Below, piece after piece: positions 9,030 to 18,282 of a DNA stretch of 64,000 bases; position 1 is the stretch's first letter; each line of letters begins with the position of its first letter. The stretch is taken from positions 1 through 64,000 of the forward strand of contig JAJQEJ010000019.1 in assembly GCA_021201735.1 (NCBI GenBank), given 5' to 3'. The notes beneath the pieces were generated by a model. It had not been told where the DNA came from and did not search any database. It was given only the letters and a program-made list of their open reading frames with translations. The stretch is from Oscillospiraceae bacterium (lineage in GTDB: Bacteria; Bacillota; Clostridia; Oscillospirales; Oscillospiraceae). The translations under genes and the position numbers were made by a program.

Positions 9030-9892
9030 TTCTTATCCCCCCGCTTCAGGAAGACATTTAGGATGATGTTGATGATGATAATAAACACAAACAGCACCAG
9101 CGCAATGCTAAAGAGCGCCTCCCGCTGCAGTCCGGAGGCATAGGACATCTCCTTGGAAACCGCCGTCGTGAGGAATGTGACGCTCGTGAGCAGGCTCGGC
9201 ATATTCGCCACATTGCCCGCCACCATCATCACCGCCATCGCCTCGCCGATTGCCCTGCCGATCCCCAGCACGATACCCGCCGTAATCCCGCTTTTCGCCG
9301 CCGGAACGCTCACCTTGAATACCGTCTCCATCTTCGTCGCGCCGAGTGCGAGGCTCGCGTCCTCATACTCCTCGGGCACCGACAGGAGCGCGGTGCGGCT
9401 GATGCTGATGATGTTTGGCAGGATCATAACGGCAAGCACGATGATCGCCGCGAGCAGGGTGGTGCCGCTTTTGAGGTCAAAGGCCTTCATAATCCCCGGC
9501 ACGAGAATCATCATGCCAATGAGACCATAGACCACGGACGGTATCCCCGCGAGCAGCTCCACCGCCGTGTTGACAAGCCCGCCCAGCTTGGAATTTGCGA
9601 TTTTCGCCAGATACACCGCCGTCATGATGCCAATTGGCACGCCGATGATACACGCGCCGAGGGTACCGTAGACGGAGGTCAGGATAAACGGCAAAATCCC
9701 GTACATCGGGTCGGAGCCGGTACTGCGCCAGACCTGTCCGAACAGGAAGTCCACAAGGCCAATCTCCCGGATGGCCGGAACACCGCTGACCACCATGTAG
9801 ATGCTGATCGCCAGCACCGCGATAATGGTAATCAATCCGCAGATAAAAAAGATGGCGTTAATGACTTTTTCAATTCTTTTTCGTAATTTCAT
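9026..9892 (-). CDS. pstC: Phosphate ABC transporter permease PstC
   Basis: Partner permease of PstA. 288 residues, first TM at about 15-37, then the Pst-type periplasmic segment (FLFGQVWRSTGSDPMYGILP) and an EAA loop (TALLSVPEEYEDASLALGATKME). It is separated from pstS by an 83-base gap that holds a strong hairpin, which would let pstS mRNA accumulate above pstCAB mRNA. Confidence 0.96.
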   Translation of the reverse strand: MKLRKRIEKVINAIFFICGLITIIAVLAISIYMVVSGVPAIREIGLVDFLFGQVWRSTGSDPMYGILPFILTSVYGTLGACIIGVPIGIMTAVYLAKIANSKLGGLVNTAVELLAGIPSVVYGLIGMMILVPGIMKAFDLKSGTTLLAAIIVLAVMILPNIISISRTALLSVPEEYEDASLALGATKMETVFKVSVPAAKSGITAGIVLGIGRAIGEAMAVMMVAGNVANMPSLLTSVTFLTTAVSKEMSYASGLQREALFSIALVLFVFIIIINIILNVFLKRGDKK

Positions 9893-9919
9893 AGACGCTC
9901 CTCTGCCCGTAAAGCAATT

Positions 9920-9959
9920 TTGGCTATAGGGATTCCCATCGGCAAATCCCTATAGCCAA
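9920..9959 (-). terminator. Intercistronic hairpin between pstS and pstC
   Basis: A 15-bp perfect inverted repeat (TTGGCTATAGGGATT and its complement, arms 9920-9934 and 9945-9959) with a 10-nt loop. It lacks a T tract, so it more likely works as an mRNA-stabilising or attenuating element than as a full terminator. Confidence 0.6.
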
Positions 9960-9975
9960 GTCATGGAAACGATGA

Positions 9976-10845
9976 TTAGGGCTGTACCGCACCCGCCGCT
10001 TCAATCACCTCTTTTGCCTCGGGGCTGAGGGCAAAATCAATGAATGCCTGCGCCGCTTCGGAGAGGGGCGCGCTAGCGTTTGTCACGATGACGAACGGGC
10101 GCTGGATTGCATAGGTTCCGTCCAACACGGTCTCCTCCGTACAGGGAATGCCACCCACCGTGACGCTCTTGACTGTGTCGCCGACAGAGGACAGCGACGC
10201 ATAGCCGATGGCGTACTCATTGGTGGAAACCGAGCTGATGACAGCGCCGGTGGAGGTCATCTCCTGATCATACTTGCACTCCTCGGCCACGCCGACAATG
10301 CTCTCAAACCCGTCGCGCGTACCGGACCCGGCCTCGCGCCCGATCAGTGTGACGGGCATATCGCTGCCGCCCACTTCGCTCCAGTTGGTGATTTCACCCT
10401 TGAAAAGACCCGCAATCTGCTCCACGGTGAGATCTTCCACGGGGTTTGCTGTGTTGACGATCATCGCGATGCCGTCAAGCGCAACCACCGATGCGGTGAG
10501 GCCGGTCTCTGTATCCTTGAGTTCTCTGCTGCTCAGGCCGATGTCCGCTGTCCCGTCCGTTGCGGCTGTGATACCGGCGCTCGAGCCGGTGGCATCATAC
10601 GTAATGGTTACACCCGGATTGCTCGCCTCGAATACTTCCTTCAGCGCGGAAATAACGCTTTCCATTGAGGTAGAGCCGTTTGTTGAGATGGTGCCGCTGA
10701 GCGTGCTTGTCTGTTCCGAAGGGGTTGTCTCTGTTGTCCCGGCCTCTGTTGTTGCCGGTTCTGTTGTCCCAGCGCAGCCGGCAAAGAGCGTTACCGTAAG
10801 CGCTGCTGCGGCGGTCAGGCCAATGGCCCGTCCAAATCTTTTCAT
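9976..10845 (-). CDS. pstS: Phosphate-binding lipoprotein PstS
   Basis: Extracellular phosphate receptor of the importer. 289 residues. The signal peptide ends in lipobox LFAGC, followed by a Thr/Glu/Ser-rich linker (about 24-45) that sets the domain off the membrane, then a PBP-like domain with the phosphate-contact segments STNGSTSM and GREAGSGTRDGFE typical of PstS. The start MKRFGRAI follows AGGGAGAG at 9 nt; the longer in-frame start at 10920 gives a non-signal extension and is rejected. First gene of the pst operon, divergent from the SDR gene. Confidence 0.95.
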   Translation of the reverse strand: MKRFGRAIGLTAAAALTVTLFAGCAGTTEPATTEAGTTETTPSEQTSTLSGTISTNGSTSMESVISALKEVFEASNPGVTITYDATGSSAGITAATDGTADIGLSSRELKDTETGLTASVVALDGIAMIVNTANPVEDLTVEQIAGLFKGEITNWSEVGGSDMPVTLIGREAGSGTRDGFESIVGVAEECKYDQEMTSTGAVISSVSTNEYAIGYASLSSVGDTVKSVTVGGIPCTEETVLDGTYAIQRPFVIVTNASAPLSEAAQAFIDFALSPEAKEVIEAAGAVQP

Positions 10846-11067
10846 CGTTTTATTCTCTCCCTTACATAATGATTGGACTTCGGATTTATTGTAAGCAGAA
10901 ACACATTTTTCAACTACCACCTCCCATTCAAATTTATGTATGGTTTTTGTAAAGTCAGTCGTGCGATTGACATATTTTTATCAGGTATGTTAAAAAAATG
11001 ACTTTTATTGACAGACCCCCTTCCCGTAAATATAATGTGAACAGATTGAAATTGGAGGTAGAATACA
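10846..11067. promoter_or_regulatory. Divergent intergenic region pstS / SDR gene
   Basis: 222 bases between divergent genes. Towards pstS the minus strand carries TTTACA-N5-CATACA at about 10928-10944 and a TTAACA near 10986-10991, loosely like the tandem TTAACA Pho boxes known in Bacillus. I cannot confirm PhoB binding. The plus-strand promoter of the SDR gene is listed separately. Confidence 0.3.
11008..11036 (+). promoter_or_regulatory. Perfect consensus sigma-A promoter
   Basis: TTGACA (11008-11013), 17-nt spacer, TATAAT (11031-11036): a perfect match. It drives the SDR gene, whose TTG start is 31 bases downstream of the -10. Such a strong promoter suggests high basal expression or a repressor that is not recognisable here. 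Confidence 0.9.
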
Positions 11068-11793
11068 TTGGTAGATTTACATGGCATGAGCGCCCTTGTG
11101 ACGGGCGGTGCAAGCGGGCTGGGGCTCGCCATTGCAAAGGAATTTGTCGCTTGCGGCGCAAACGTCGTCATAGCCGACTATAACCCCAAGGTGACGGAGA
11201 TCGCAGCGGAAATCGGCGCAATCGGCCTTATCACAAACGTGACGAAGGAAGCGGATCTCGAGCACGCGGTGAACACCGTGGTCGAAAAATTCGGCTCCAT
11301 TGAAATCGGCGTCGCGTCCGCCGGTATCGGCGGCAAGAATTTTGACCTGATGAGCGAAACGCTGGAAAACTGGAATATGGTCAACGGCATCGACTACACC
11401 GGCGTAATGCTGACGGATAAATACGTCATCAAGCAGCTGCTCGCGCAGGGCAAGGGCGGCAGTATGATCAACATCGCGTCCATGTTCGGTCTCGTCGGCC
11501 TGGGCAGCAACATCGCCTATTCCGGCTCCAAGGCGGGGGTTGTCAACCTCTCCCGCGCGGTCGGTACCGCTTACGCCGGACAGGGCATCCGCGTCAACGC
11601 CATCTGCCCCGGCGTCATCAAGACCCCCCTCATCACTGAGGAGAACAGGGAGCTCTACAAAGACCTCCACCCCGCGCAGCGCCTCGGCGAGCCGGAAGAG
11701 GTCGCAAAACTCGTCGCCTTCCTCTGCTCGGACGATGCGCCCTTCATCAACGGCGCGGCCATCAGCATTGACGGCGGGTATACCGCAGTTTAA
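11068..11793 (+). CDS. Short-chain dehydrogenase/reductase
   Basis: A classical SDR oxidoreductase of 241 residues; substrate unknown. It has the Rossmann motif TGGASGLG (12-19), catalytic Asn106, Ser138, Tyr151 and Lys155 (YSGSK), and the C-terminal IDGGYTAV. The usual NNAG structural motif is replaced by ASAGIG (83-88). An acidic ADY after beta2 favours NAD over NADP by family knowledge. The TTG start is chosen because GGAGG lies 9 nt upstream; the first ATG (11086) would cut into the N-terminal strand. It stands alone with its own promoter and terminator, so pathway context is lacking. FabG- or glucose-dehydrogenase-like labels would be guesses. Confidence 0.9.
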   Translation: MVDLHGMSALVTGGASGLGLAIAKEFVACGANVVIADYNPKVTEIAAEIGAIGLITNVTKEADLEHAVNTVVEKFGSIEIGVASAGIGGKNFDLMSETLENWNMVNGIDYTGVMLTDKYVIKQLLAQGKGGSMINIASMFGLVGLGSNIAYSGSKAGVVNLSRAVGTAYAGQGIRVNAICPGVIKTPLITEENRELYKDLHPAQRLGEPEEVAKLVAFLCSDDAPFINGAAISIDGGYTAV

Positions 11794-11860
11794 GGACGAC
11801 AAGCGAAAGGGGCTGGAACCTGAAACGGTGATCCAGCCCCTTTCGCTTGTCCTTTTCGCT
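11794..11860 (+). terminator. Terminator of the SDR gene
   Basis: A 19-bp perfect stem (arms 11798-11816 and 11833-11851) followed by CTTTTCGCTCTTTTTC, directly after the stop codon. Confidence 0.85.
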
Positions 11861-11982
11861 CTTTTTCGGTTTGCAAATTGTGCGATCCTGTGCTACAATA
11901 CAGACGTTTGTGGTGGATGGGTTTTATGCCCTATTCTTCTTACCGAAGGGGGGAGCCCCCCCAAAGGGAAAAGAGGCATACA

Positions 11983-13422
11983 ATGAATCTTTGTTTGACC
12001 AAAATTTCACAAAACATGGCCCGCATCCTGTTTGTCCTGACCATGCTCCTGTGTGCTGCGGCCCTGCTGCTGGGCGTTACGCAGGGACAGCCTTTTCTGG
12101 AGGCATTTGGTCTTGCCATCCTGGCGCTGGTCGTCCTGCGCCTCATTTGGCGGCCCATTGTGCGGTGGCTGGCCAAACCCGGCGTCGTCAAGAGCTGGCT
12201 GATTCTGACGGCGCTGTGTTTTGTGGTCAAAATGATCTGGGTATTGGCGGTGCAGGTTCCCATAGAGGGAGATTACTCCGTATTCTGGAGCTATGCAAAC
12301 GCGTTAGCTACTGGAGACGTGATCTACGAAGGGCGCTATATCGCTCTCTTCCCGCATATTTTTGGCTATTCCAGCTTTTTAAGCTGGTTTATAAGGCTCT
12401 TTGGCTCCGGCCCCTTTGTGGCGCAAATCGTCAATGTAGGGCTCACCATCTGCTCGGGCAGTATCCTGTTTCGCCTGTGCTATAGCTGGCGGAATCTGCA
12501 ATCGGCCATCTCCGTCTATTTGCTCTGGATCACCTGCCCCTCGCAGACCATATACAACAGTCTGGTGCTCTCCGAGCCGCTCTATACCGCGCTGATGCTG
12601 GCATTTTTGCTGCTCATGACAGAGGTATCCCTGCACATGCATCAGGCAAAGCGGCCCGTCGTGCTCTGCGTCGTTGCCGGTGTCGTCGGCGGGCTGCTGC
12701 TGCGCTGGATCGACGGCACCCGCCCCATCGCCGCCATCTGGATCATCGCGCTGCTCATCTGGATTTTCTGCCTCAATCCGCACACCATAACCGCCCTGCG
12801 CACATGGCGCAGGTGGCTTCCTTTTCTCGTGCTGCTCGTCGGGGTATATCAGCTGACCGGCCCCATATGGAACGCGCAAATAACAAAGGCAATCGGGGAG
12901 GAACCGGCCAATACGCCCGGCTACAATATGCTCGTCGGGTTCAATCAGGATTCCGCTGGCCGCTGGAATCAAGAGGACAGTGACCGCCTCATGTTCTACA
13001 GTAACCAACCGGGGGCTACCGCTTCCTGGGCGCAGGAGCAAATTCTGGCGGACGCGAAGGCGCGCGCCACCACCGATGATATGAACTATCCCCACCTGTT
13101 TCGGGAGAAGCTGCGCGTCTTTTTGGGGAGCGACAACAGCAGCGTGATCTATTCCTCCGCTGTACTGGCACATACAAAACTGTTTTCCTACGCGTGCAAC
13201 GCCTTTTATTATATGAGCATACTGCTCGCCATAGCGGGCGTCATTCAGTTATGGCGAAAGAAGGAGTCTTCCACATACCTGTTGCCTCTGCTCTATACGG
13301 TGGGGCTGACCATCGCGCAAATGCTCGTGGAGGTCGCGGGGCGCTATCACTATTCGATGATCCCCATGCTCCTGCTCATCGGGCAGGCCGCCCTGTGTGA
13401 ACCAATCAAAAAAGCAAAATAG
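11983..13422 (+). CDS. Polytopic membrane protein, GT-C glycosyltransferase-like
   Basis: 479 residues with about ten hydrophobic segments. The first large loop carries an acidic motif (VPIEGDYSVFWSYANAL) in the position where GT-C enzymes (PMT/ArnT/PIG-M type) keep their catalytic acidic residue, and a SEPLYTAL motif follows in a later helix. This suggests a lipid-linked sugar-dependent glycosyltransferase working on the outer face of the membrane; donor and acceptor are unknown. The start ATG follows AAGAGG at 7 nt. A GC-rich GGGGGG-AGCCCCCC hairpin of the short repeat family lies just upstream (11947-11963). Assignment to the GT-C fold is inference from topology and one motif. Confidence 0.75.
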   Translation: MNLCLTKISQNMARILFVLTMLLCAAALLLGVTQGQPFLEAFGLAILALVVLRLIWRPIVRWLAKPGVVKSWLILTALCFVVKMIWVLAVQVPIEGDYSVFWSYANALATGDVIYEGRYIALFPHIFGYSSFLSWFIRLFGSGPFVAQIVNVGLTICSGSILFRLCYSWRNLQSAISVYLLWITCPSQTIYNSLVLSEPLYTALMLAFLLLMTEVSLHMHQAKRPVVLCVVAGVVGGLLLRWIDGTRPIAAIWIIALLIWIFCLNPHTITALRTWRRWLPFLVLLVGVYQLTGPIWNAQITKAIGEEPANTPGYNMLVGFNQDSAGRWNQEDSDRLMFYSNQPGATASWAQEQILADAKARATTDDMNYPHLFREKLRVFLGSDNSSVIYSSAVLAHTKLFSYACNAFYYMSILLAIAGVIQLWRKKESSTYLLPLLYTVGLTIAQMLVEVAGRYHYSMIPMLLLIGQAALCEPIKKAK

Positions 13423-13449
13423 CTTAGCCTTTTTCCCATAGACTCCAAG

Positions 13450-13929
13450 TCAATCCAGCAAAAAAGGAATTGCAAAGAGTGCAGCCAGGCCAAGCAGGAT
13501 AAGGGCAAGTACCAATATAACCTGCCGCGATGACATAAGTTTTAATTCCTTGATATCCTGCATCACCTGCAAGCGATAAAAAGCACCTCGCCTGTTATCC
13601 TGACATTTCAAATAGATAATGTCAACATGTGTTCCTACAAGGCCCTTTGCCTTTTCTCCGCAGGGTTTTGCTACCTCAACAGCCTGCCCGGCCTCCATAT
13701 CATAAAATTCAAACACAATCTCAAAGGTGTCTCGGGTGTCGTTGCGGGCACGGCCCGGTACTAACTTGAAATCTTTCAGTAGTGCTGACACGGCAACCCC
13801 ATTTTCACGATACTGCTTCTGCATCCGTTTATGGTGTAGCTCACTCCAGATAAACGCAACAACCAGTGCGATGGCAAAACAGACTCCCATGCCACATAGA
13901 AGATAAATAACAAACGTACCAGAATCCAT
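13450..13929 (-). CDS. Small two-TM membrane protein, DUF3592-like
   Basis: 159 residues. TM1 at about 7-28 and TM2 at about 134-156 bracket a soluble domain of about 100 residues rich in beta-type sequence (TFEIVFEFYDMEAGQAVEV, then VGTHVDIIYLK). This is the layout of DUF3592 proteins, whose role is unknown. A weak site precedes the ATG. It converges with the GT-C-like gene (28 bases between stop codons) and lies downstream of the Asp23 gene, separated by a strong terminator, so it is probably transcribed alone. Confidence 0.7.
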   Translation of the reverse strand: MDSGTFVIYLLCGMGVCFAIALVVAFIWSELHHKRMQKQYRENGVAVSALLKDFKLVPGRARNDTRDTFEIVFEFYDMEAGQAVEVAKPCGEKAKGLVGTHVDIIYLKCQDNRRGAFYRLQVMQDIKELKLMSSRQVILVLALILLGLAALFAIPFLLD

Positions 13930-13984
13930 TCAAACTACCTCTCAGCATTTTACACGACCGCCTTGTTTGCACGTCAACAAGGCG

Positions 13985-14037
13985 GAAAAATATCGATACC
14001 CTCAACGTCCGGAGCCAGCCGGACGTTGAGGGTATCG
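13985..14037 (-). terminator. Terminator of the Asp23-family gene
   Basis: A 19-bp perfect stem (arms 13994-14012 and 14019-14037) followed on the minus strand by ATATTTTTCC. Confidence 0.85.
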
Positions 14038-14068
14038 TTTTCATTGTCCCGGGTTTCCGCAAATCATC

Positions 14069-14458
14069 TCATTCAGCGCTCTTGTTCTCTTTCGGGAACA
14101 CAATCCCGGCCACGCGCACGTTGACGCACTCCACCGTCAGGCCCGTGGTATTCTCCACGGCGGAATACACCATCTCCTGCACCTTGCGGGCGACGTCCTG
14201 AATAATAAAGCCGTAATGGATAAGAACGGCAAGCTCCACGCGGATGCTGTTCTCCTCCACATAGATATGGACACCCTTGCGCAGCGCCTTTTTGCCGCCG
14301 AGCAGCTCCACCAGCTCCGTACCGAGATTGGCCGCCATCGCCGCGACGCCCTCCACCTCATCGGCGGCGGCGGCGGCAATGGATGCCAGCACCGATTCCG
14401 AGATGTGTACATTGCCAAGTTCATCGGGACGAGTGACGTACTCTTTCCCTTCCGCCAT
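14069..14458 (-). CDS. Asp23/Gls24 family envelope-stress protein
   Basis: 129 residues of the Asp23 (DUF322) family: small cytosolic, often membrane-associated proteins linked to envelope or alkaline stress in Firmicutes. Family features are the opening G-NVHISESVLASIAAAAADEVEGVA and the later VEENSIRVELAVLIHYGF and VQEMVYSAVENTTGLTVECVNVRVAGI. The ATG at 14458 has AAGGAG 10 nt upstream; an in-frame GTG at 14467 is an alternative. Exact role unknown. It sits between the SLH protease and the small membrane protein, all minus. Confidence 0.9.
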   Translation of the reverse strand: MAEGKEYVTRPDELGNVHISESVLASIAAAAADEVEGVAAMAANLGTELVELLGGKKALRKGVHIYVEENSIRVELAVLIHYGFIIQDVARKVQEMVYSAVENTTGLTVECVNVRVAGIVFPKENKSAE

Positions 14459-14544
14459 GCTCCTCACACTCCTTCCGAGATACCACTATTGTATCACAAA
14501 GGAGGAAAAATACAACTTCTTTTTCACCGGTAGACGCGGTCGCT

Positions 14545-16920
14545 TTAGAGTGACTGCGTAAATTCCACAATCCGATGGAGCATCGCCGCCACCTCAGATC
14601 GGGTGGCGCTCGCCCCCGGCGCAATCGCATCACCGCCGACGCCGCGCATCACATCAAGCTTATACAGCGTTTGTACCGCGTTTTTTGCATAATCTGCGAT
14701 ATCCGCTTCATCGGAAAAGTAGCAGTATTCCTGTGTCAGCACATAATCCAGTTGCAGGGTACCGATATACCGCACGAGCATGACGGCCAGATCCTGCCGG
14801 GAAACCGCCTGATCGGGCGCAAAGCGTCCACCCCCCACCCCGGTGACAATCCCTTCCTGCGCCGCCCACCGTACCGCGTCGCGATACCAGTCCGCGGTCA
14901 GGTCGGTAAAGGGCGTTTCCGCGCCGTCCACCTCCGGTGCACCCGCGAGACGGTAGAGCACCGTCACCGCCATACCGCGGGACATGGCGGTTGCCGGCGC
15001 AAAGGTGGTATCCGATACGCCCAGAAACAGCGCGTTTGCGTAGACAAAGGACACATCTTCATAATACCACGCCTCTACCGAAACATCGGTAAACGGCAAC
15101 GCCTGCGCGCTCTGCTCCGCCTGTGACGTCTCCGCCGCGGTTTCGGCGGCGGTGCTGCCCGTGGTTGTTTCTTCTGTTGTAGCGTCCGTGGTTGTACTGC
15201 TGCTTGAGCTGGAGCTGCTTGAGCTGGAGCCGCCGGAGCTGCTGGAACCGCCGGAGCCGCCGGAACTGGCGGCTTTCGTGGCGATCCAACTTGCGTAAAG
15301 CGATACATCGCCCGTGACGGCGGTGCTCTCCGTAAACTGGATTCCTACATCGGTATACCAGCCGCCAAAGGTATAACCCGTTCTGGTCGGCGCGGCCGGG
15401 AGCGAAATGGTGCTCCCTGTGCGCACCGAAGTCACCGTCTGATACACGGCAGCTTCACTGTAGAATGTAACGGTATAGCAAGGGGTGGTATCCACCACGT
15501 GGAGCGTCACATTGCAGGGTTCTCCCAAGTCAAACACAATGCAAACCGCATGGTCTCCGTCCGTCAGATCCTGGAGCGTGGATTGCGGCAAAATGAGGTG
15601 TGCTTCCTCCGCGGCGGTGTCCGCTGTCACCTCGTATTGTTCCGCCGTCAGCGTTGCCTCATCAAGCAGCACGCCGGTCACGCTGTTCCCGTTCAAGGTC
15701 AGGGAAATATCAACCTCGGTCTGGGTATACCTGTCAAATGTCACCTCACCATCCGCCAATGATTGGTTGGGCGCAGGTGCATACTCCGCTTCCAGAAGCT
15801 TGACAAACGCCTCAATATTGACAACGCCATAGCCATACGAGGTGTCATAACCGTCACCGGCGCTGTCGTCCATCGCGCTCCTGCTGAGCATATCCTCCAT
15901 ATCTTCCCGCGTGAGCGCCGGGTTATATTCCAGCGCGAGGGCTGCCATACCCGTCACCACAGGCGCCGCGTAGGAGGTGCCGTTTTGTCCATACCGGTAC
16001 AACGCGCCGGAGGTATACCCGAGGCTGCTGACCCCTTGCCCCGGTGCCGTCACAAACACCGAGTCATTTTTCTGCGAGGTGCCGGCGACAGTCAGGTTCT
16101 GATCCACGGAGCCTACGCCGATCACCTCGTCATAGGCCGCCGGGTACATTAAAGTCGTACCTCCGCCATTTCCAACCGCGGCAACCATAATGATCCCGGC
16201 CGCATCCGCTTGTTGAATGACTTCCTCAAACAGCTCGGACTCCCCATCGGTACCCAGGCTCATATTCAGAACATCGCACCCATCCGCGATCGCGGCCTCA
16301 ATTGCTTTCAGCACCACATCAAGCGTGGTGTCGCTGGTGGAAAACGTCCGATACGCGTTGATCTGCGCCTTTGACGCAATCCCCGCCATGCCCACACCAT
16401 TTCCTGTCTGCGCCGCGACAATACCGGCTGCAAAAGTGCCGTGGCCGGTTGTATCCGTACTGTAGGGATTGCCGTCCTCTACAAAATCCTTGCCGTCGAT
16501 GCGGTCGGCGTCCAAATCCTCATGCGCGGCATAGATTCCGGAATCAATAAACCCCACCGTGACTCCGTCACCGGTCAAGCCGATGTCAAAGGCGTAGTCC
16601 GCATCAATCGCTTGCAGATTCCACTGGTAATCAGTGTATAACGGATCGTTTGGCGCATCATACAGCGTGACGATATAATTTGGTTCTATGTACTCGACAT
16701 ATTCCTCCGGAATCGCCTGCGCCTGCTCCAGATCGGACACTGTCAGAAAGCGTGAATTCGATCCGTCGTCCAACGCGCGGGCAACCGGCGCGTCCTCCGT
16801 CAACTTCACGATATACCCGTCAAACGCAGCGGTCTCTTCCTCCGGCTCCGCCGCCGCGGCCAGCGGGGAAAAGAGTCCGACAACAAGCGTTAGAGACAGC
16901 ATCAAAGGAATTCCTTTCAT
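14545..16920 (-). CDS. SLH-anchored subtilisin-like serine protease
   Basis: 791 residues, secreted and probably bound to the secondary cell-wall polymer. Order of parts: signal peptide (1 to about 24), an I9-like pro-region, S8 catalytic domain with Asp126 (FIDSG), His160 (GHGTFAAG), oxyanion Asn251 and Ser316 (GTSYAAP). A C-terminal beta region and one InlB/Flg_new-type repeat (ending LYASW) follow, then a long Gly/Ser then Thr/Glu linker with an unbroken run of 11 Ser, and three SLH repeats ending in SRGM, SRQD and TRSE variants of the TRAE motif. The ATG at 16920 gives a clean signal peptide; its ribosome site (GGGGG) is poor. Likely a surface or nutritional protease; substrate unknown. 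Confidence 0.93.
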   Translation of the reverse strand: MKGIPLMLSLTLVVGLFSPLAAAAEPEEETAAFDGYIVKLTEDAPVARALDDGSNSRFLTVSDLEQAQAIPEEYVEYIEPNYIVTLYDAPNDPLYTDYQWNLQAIDADYAFDIGLTGDGVTVGFIDSGIYAAHEDLDADRIDGKDFVEDGNPYSTDTTGHGTFAAGIVAAQTGNGVGMAGIASKAQINAYRTFSTSDTTLDVVLKAIEAAIADGCDVLNMSLGTDGESELFEEVIQQADAAGIIMVAAVGNGGGTTLMYPAAYDEVIGVGSVDQNLTVAGTSQKNDSVFVTAPGQGVSSLGYTSGALYRYGQNGTSYAAPVVTGMAALALEYNPALTREDMEDMLSRSAMDDSAGDGYDTSYGYGVVNIEAFVKLLEAEYAPAPNQSLADGEVTFDRYTQTEVDISLTLNGNSVTGVLLDEATLTAEQYEVTADTAAEEAHLILPQSTLQDLTDGDHAVCIVFDLGEPCNVTLHVVDTTPCYTVTFYSEAAVYQTVTSVRTGSTISLPAAPTRTGYTFGGWYTDVGIQFTESTAVTGDVSLYASWIATKAASSGGSGGSSSSGGSSSSSSSSSSSTTTDATTEETTTGSTAAETAAETSQAEQSAQALPFTDVSVEAWYYEDVSFVYANALFLGVSDTTFAPATAMSRGMAVTVLYRLAGAPEVDGAETPFTDLTADWYRDAVRWAAQEGIVTGVGGGRFAPDQAVSRQDLAVMLVRYIGTLQLDYVLTQEYCYFSDEADIADYAKNAVQTLYKLDVMRGVGGDAIAPGASATRSEVAAMLHRIVEFTQSL

Positions 16921-17044
16921 AAAAACCCCCACAGTCACTTAAAATTTGACATAAGTATACCATGGGGCAGGGGGAAAAACCAGCTTTTTCTATTGGCCAA
17001 TGAAATATTTTCCGTTCCCCGGCGGTGTCCCTCGGCAAAGCGGC

Positions 17045-17087
17045 GCAGCCTAAAAAACCTCGCCCGTAGCGAGGTTTTTTAGGCTGC
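17045..17087 (-). terminator. Terminator of the spoIIIA operon
   Basis: A perfect 18-bp stem (GCAGCCTAAAAAACCTCG and complement, 17045-17062 and 17070-17087) with the T run inside the right arm, directly after spoIIIAH. The AAAACCTCGC core is shared with the terminator at 14-41. Confidence 0.9.
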
Positions 17088-17091
17088 GGTT

Positions 17092-17718
17092 TTATTCCGC
17101 TTCGATAATTTTCACCTGATTTGCCGCAAACCCGGTCTCCTCGGTGACGATCTCCGTAATCCGCGCGACATCCGCGTCGTTGAGCCCGCTCCCGCTCGCC
17201 GCAACGACGACGGAGACGCTGTTGTCCCCGATAAACGCGACGCATTCCGCATAGCCCTTGGCCGTAACCAGGTTTTCAATCTGCGCCTCAGAGACGGTAT
17301 AGCTCGCGATGGTCTGAATGGCGGTGTTGGTGTCCTGCACGGTCTGTGTGCTGACGTCCTCCCCCTCGGTGGACTGCTGGAGAATGCTCAGCGCGGACGA
17401 GCGCGCCTGCTGGCGGTTGAGGCGGGCGGTTGCAAAGTAGTCGCTCTGGCTCGCCGTGAGCACGGTGCTCCCGCTCTCGTCGGCGATGGCCTCATCCGCG
17501 GCATCCACATCACCTTCCAGCATTGTTTTCTCCGCACCGGTCTCTTCCGGGCTCGTCAGGAGCGGGTCGGTGGTGGCGCTGACGAGGGTGGACTGCCCCA
17601 AGGTTTTGCCCACGTCAGAGGTGTTGTTCTCCTCCTGATACGACCAGTTCAGGTACACCGCCACGCACACAAAGAGCACAATGGCGACCACAACGGCGTT
17701 GCGCTTCCAGATTTTCAT
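17092..17718 (-). CDS. spoIIIAH: Stage III sporulation protein AH
   Basis: Mother-cell component of the SpoIIIA-SpoIIQ channel (feeding tube). 208 residues: a single N-terminal TM (about 7-25), a low-complexity Glu/Asp/Ser spacer, and the C-terminal ring-forming domain (about 110-208), which ends in the family segment VTEETGFAANQVKIIEAE. Last gene of the operon, 33 bases after spoIIIAG and followed by a strong terminator. Confidence 0.96.
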   Translation of the reverse strand: MKIWKRNAVVVAIVLFVCVAVYLNWSYQEENNTSDVGKTLGQSTLVSATTDPLLTSPEETGAEKTMLEGDVDAADEAIADESGSTVLTASQSDYFATARLNRQQARSSALSILQQSTEGEDVSTQTVQDTNTAIQTIASYTVSEAQIENLVTAKGYAECVAFIGDNSVSVVVAASGSGLNDADVARITEIVTEETGFAANQVKIIEAE

Positions 17719-17751
17719 ATGATATTCTCCTCCTACTGAATATAAATTTCT

Positions 17752-18282
17752 TCACTGATTGCCTTTACAGATGGAAATGCGGTCTGCGCCCAGCCCCGTC
17801 AGCGCGGAAACCGCCTCGGTCAGTTTCAGGCACACGGCGGGGTTCTCCCCGCCGGGGCAGATGACCACCGCGCCGAGAAACTGCGGGGCAATCTCCTGCA
17901 CCGCCACCGCCTCCTGCGTGCTGGAGCCTTTGGAGATCGTCACGGTGCTGGTCTCCCGCTCGTACTCGTTGTCCTTTTGCTGCACATTGCTGTCCTGCGC
18001 CAGCACCGTGCGGCTGCCGCTCTGGAGCGTCAGGAGGACGCGTGTCTCGCCCGCGCCTTCGATTTTGGAGAGGGCCTCCGAGAGCTTTTGCTCCATATCA
18101 TCTACGTCAAAGGATATGCTCTCGCCAACGGCGGCAGTACTTTTTTCCGCCGCCTGTTTTTCCCCGGATGGCAGCGCGAGCAGGACAATGCCAACTAAGA
18201 TAATAAGGAGGACAAACTTGTACTTTCCCAGCTTGACGGCAATCGTCTTCCCCCACGCCGCCGCCTGTTCATTCACCTTCAT
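17752..18282 (-). CDS. spoIIIAG: Stage III sporulation protein AG
   Basis: Ring-forming subunit of the SpoIIIA transenvelope complex. 176 residues: N-terminal TM (about 23-40), linker, then the ring-building motif domain (MEQKLSEALSKIEGAGETRVLLTL). It keeps the family segment EIAPQFLGAVVICPGGENPAVCLKLTEAV. It overlaps the spoIIIAF stop by 4 bases. Confidence 0.96.
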   Translation of the reverse strand: MKVNEQAAAWGKTIAVKLGKYKFVLLIILVGIVLLALPSGEKQAAEKSTAAVGESISFDVDDMEQKLSEALSKIEGAGETRVLLTLQSGSRTVLAQDSNVQQKDNEYERETSTVTISKGSSTQEAVAVQEIAPQFLGAVVICPGGENPAVCLKLTEAVSALTGLGADRISICKGNQ

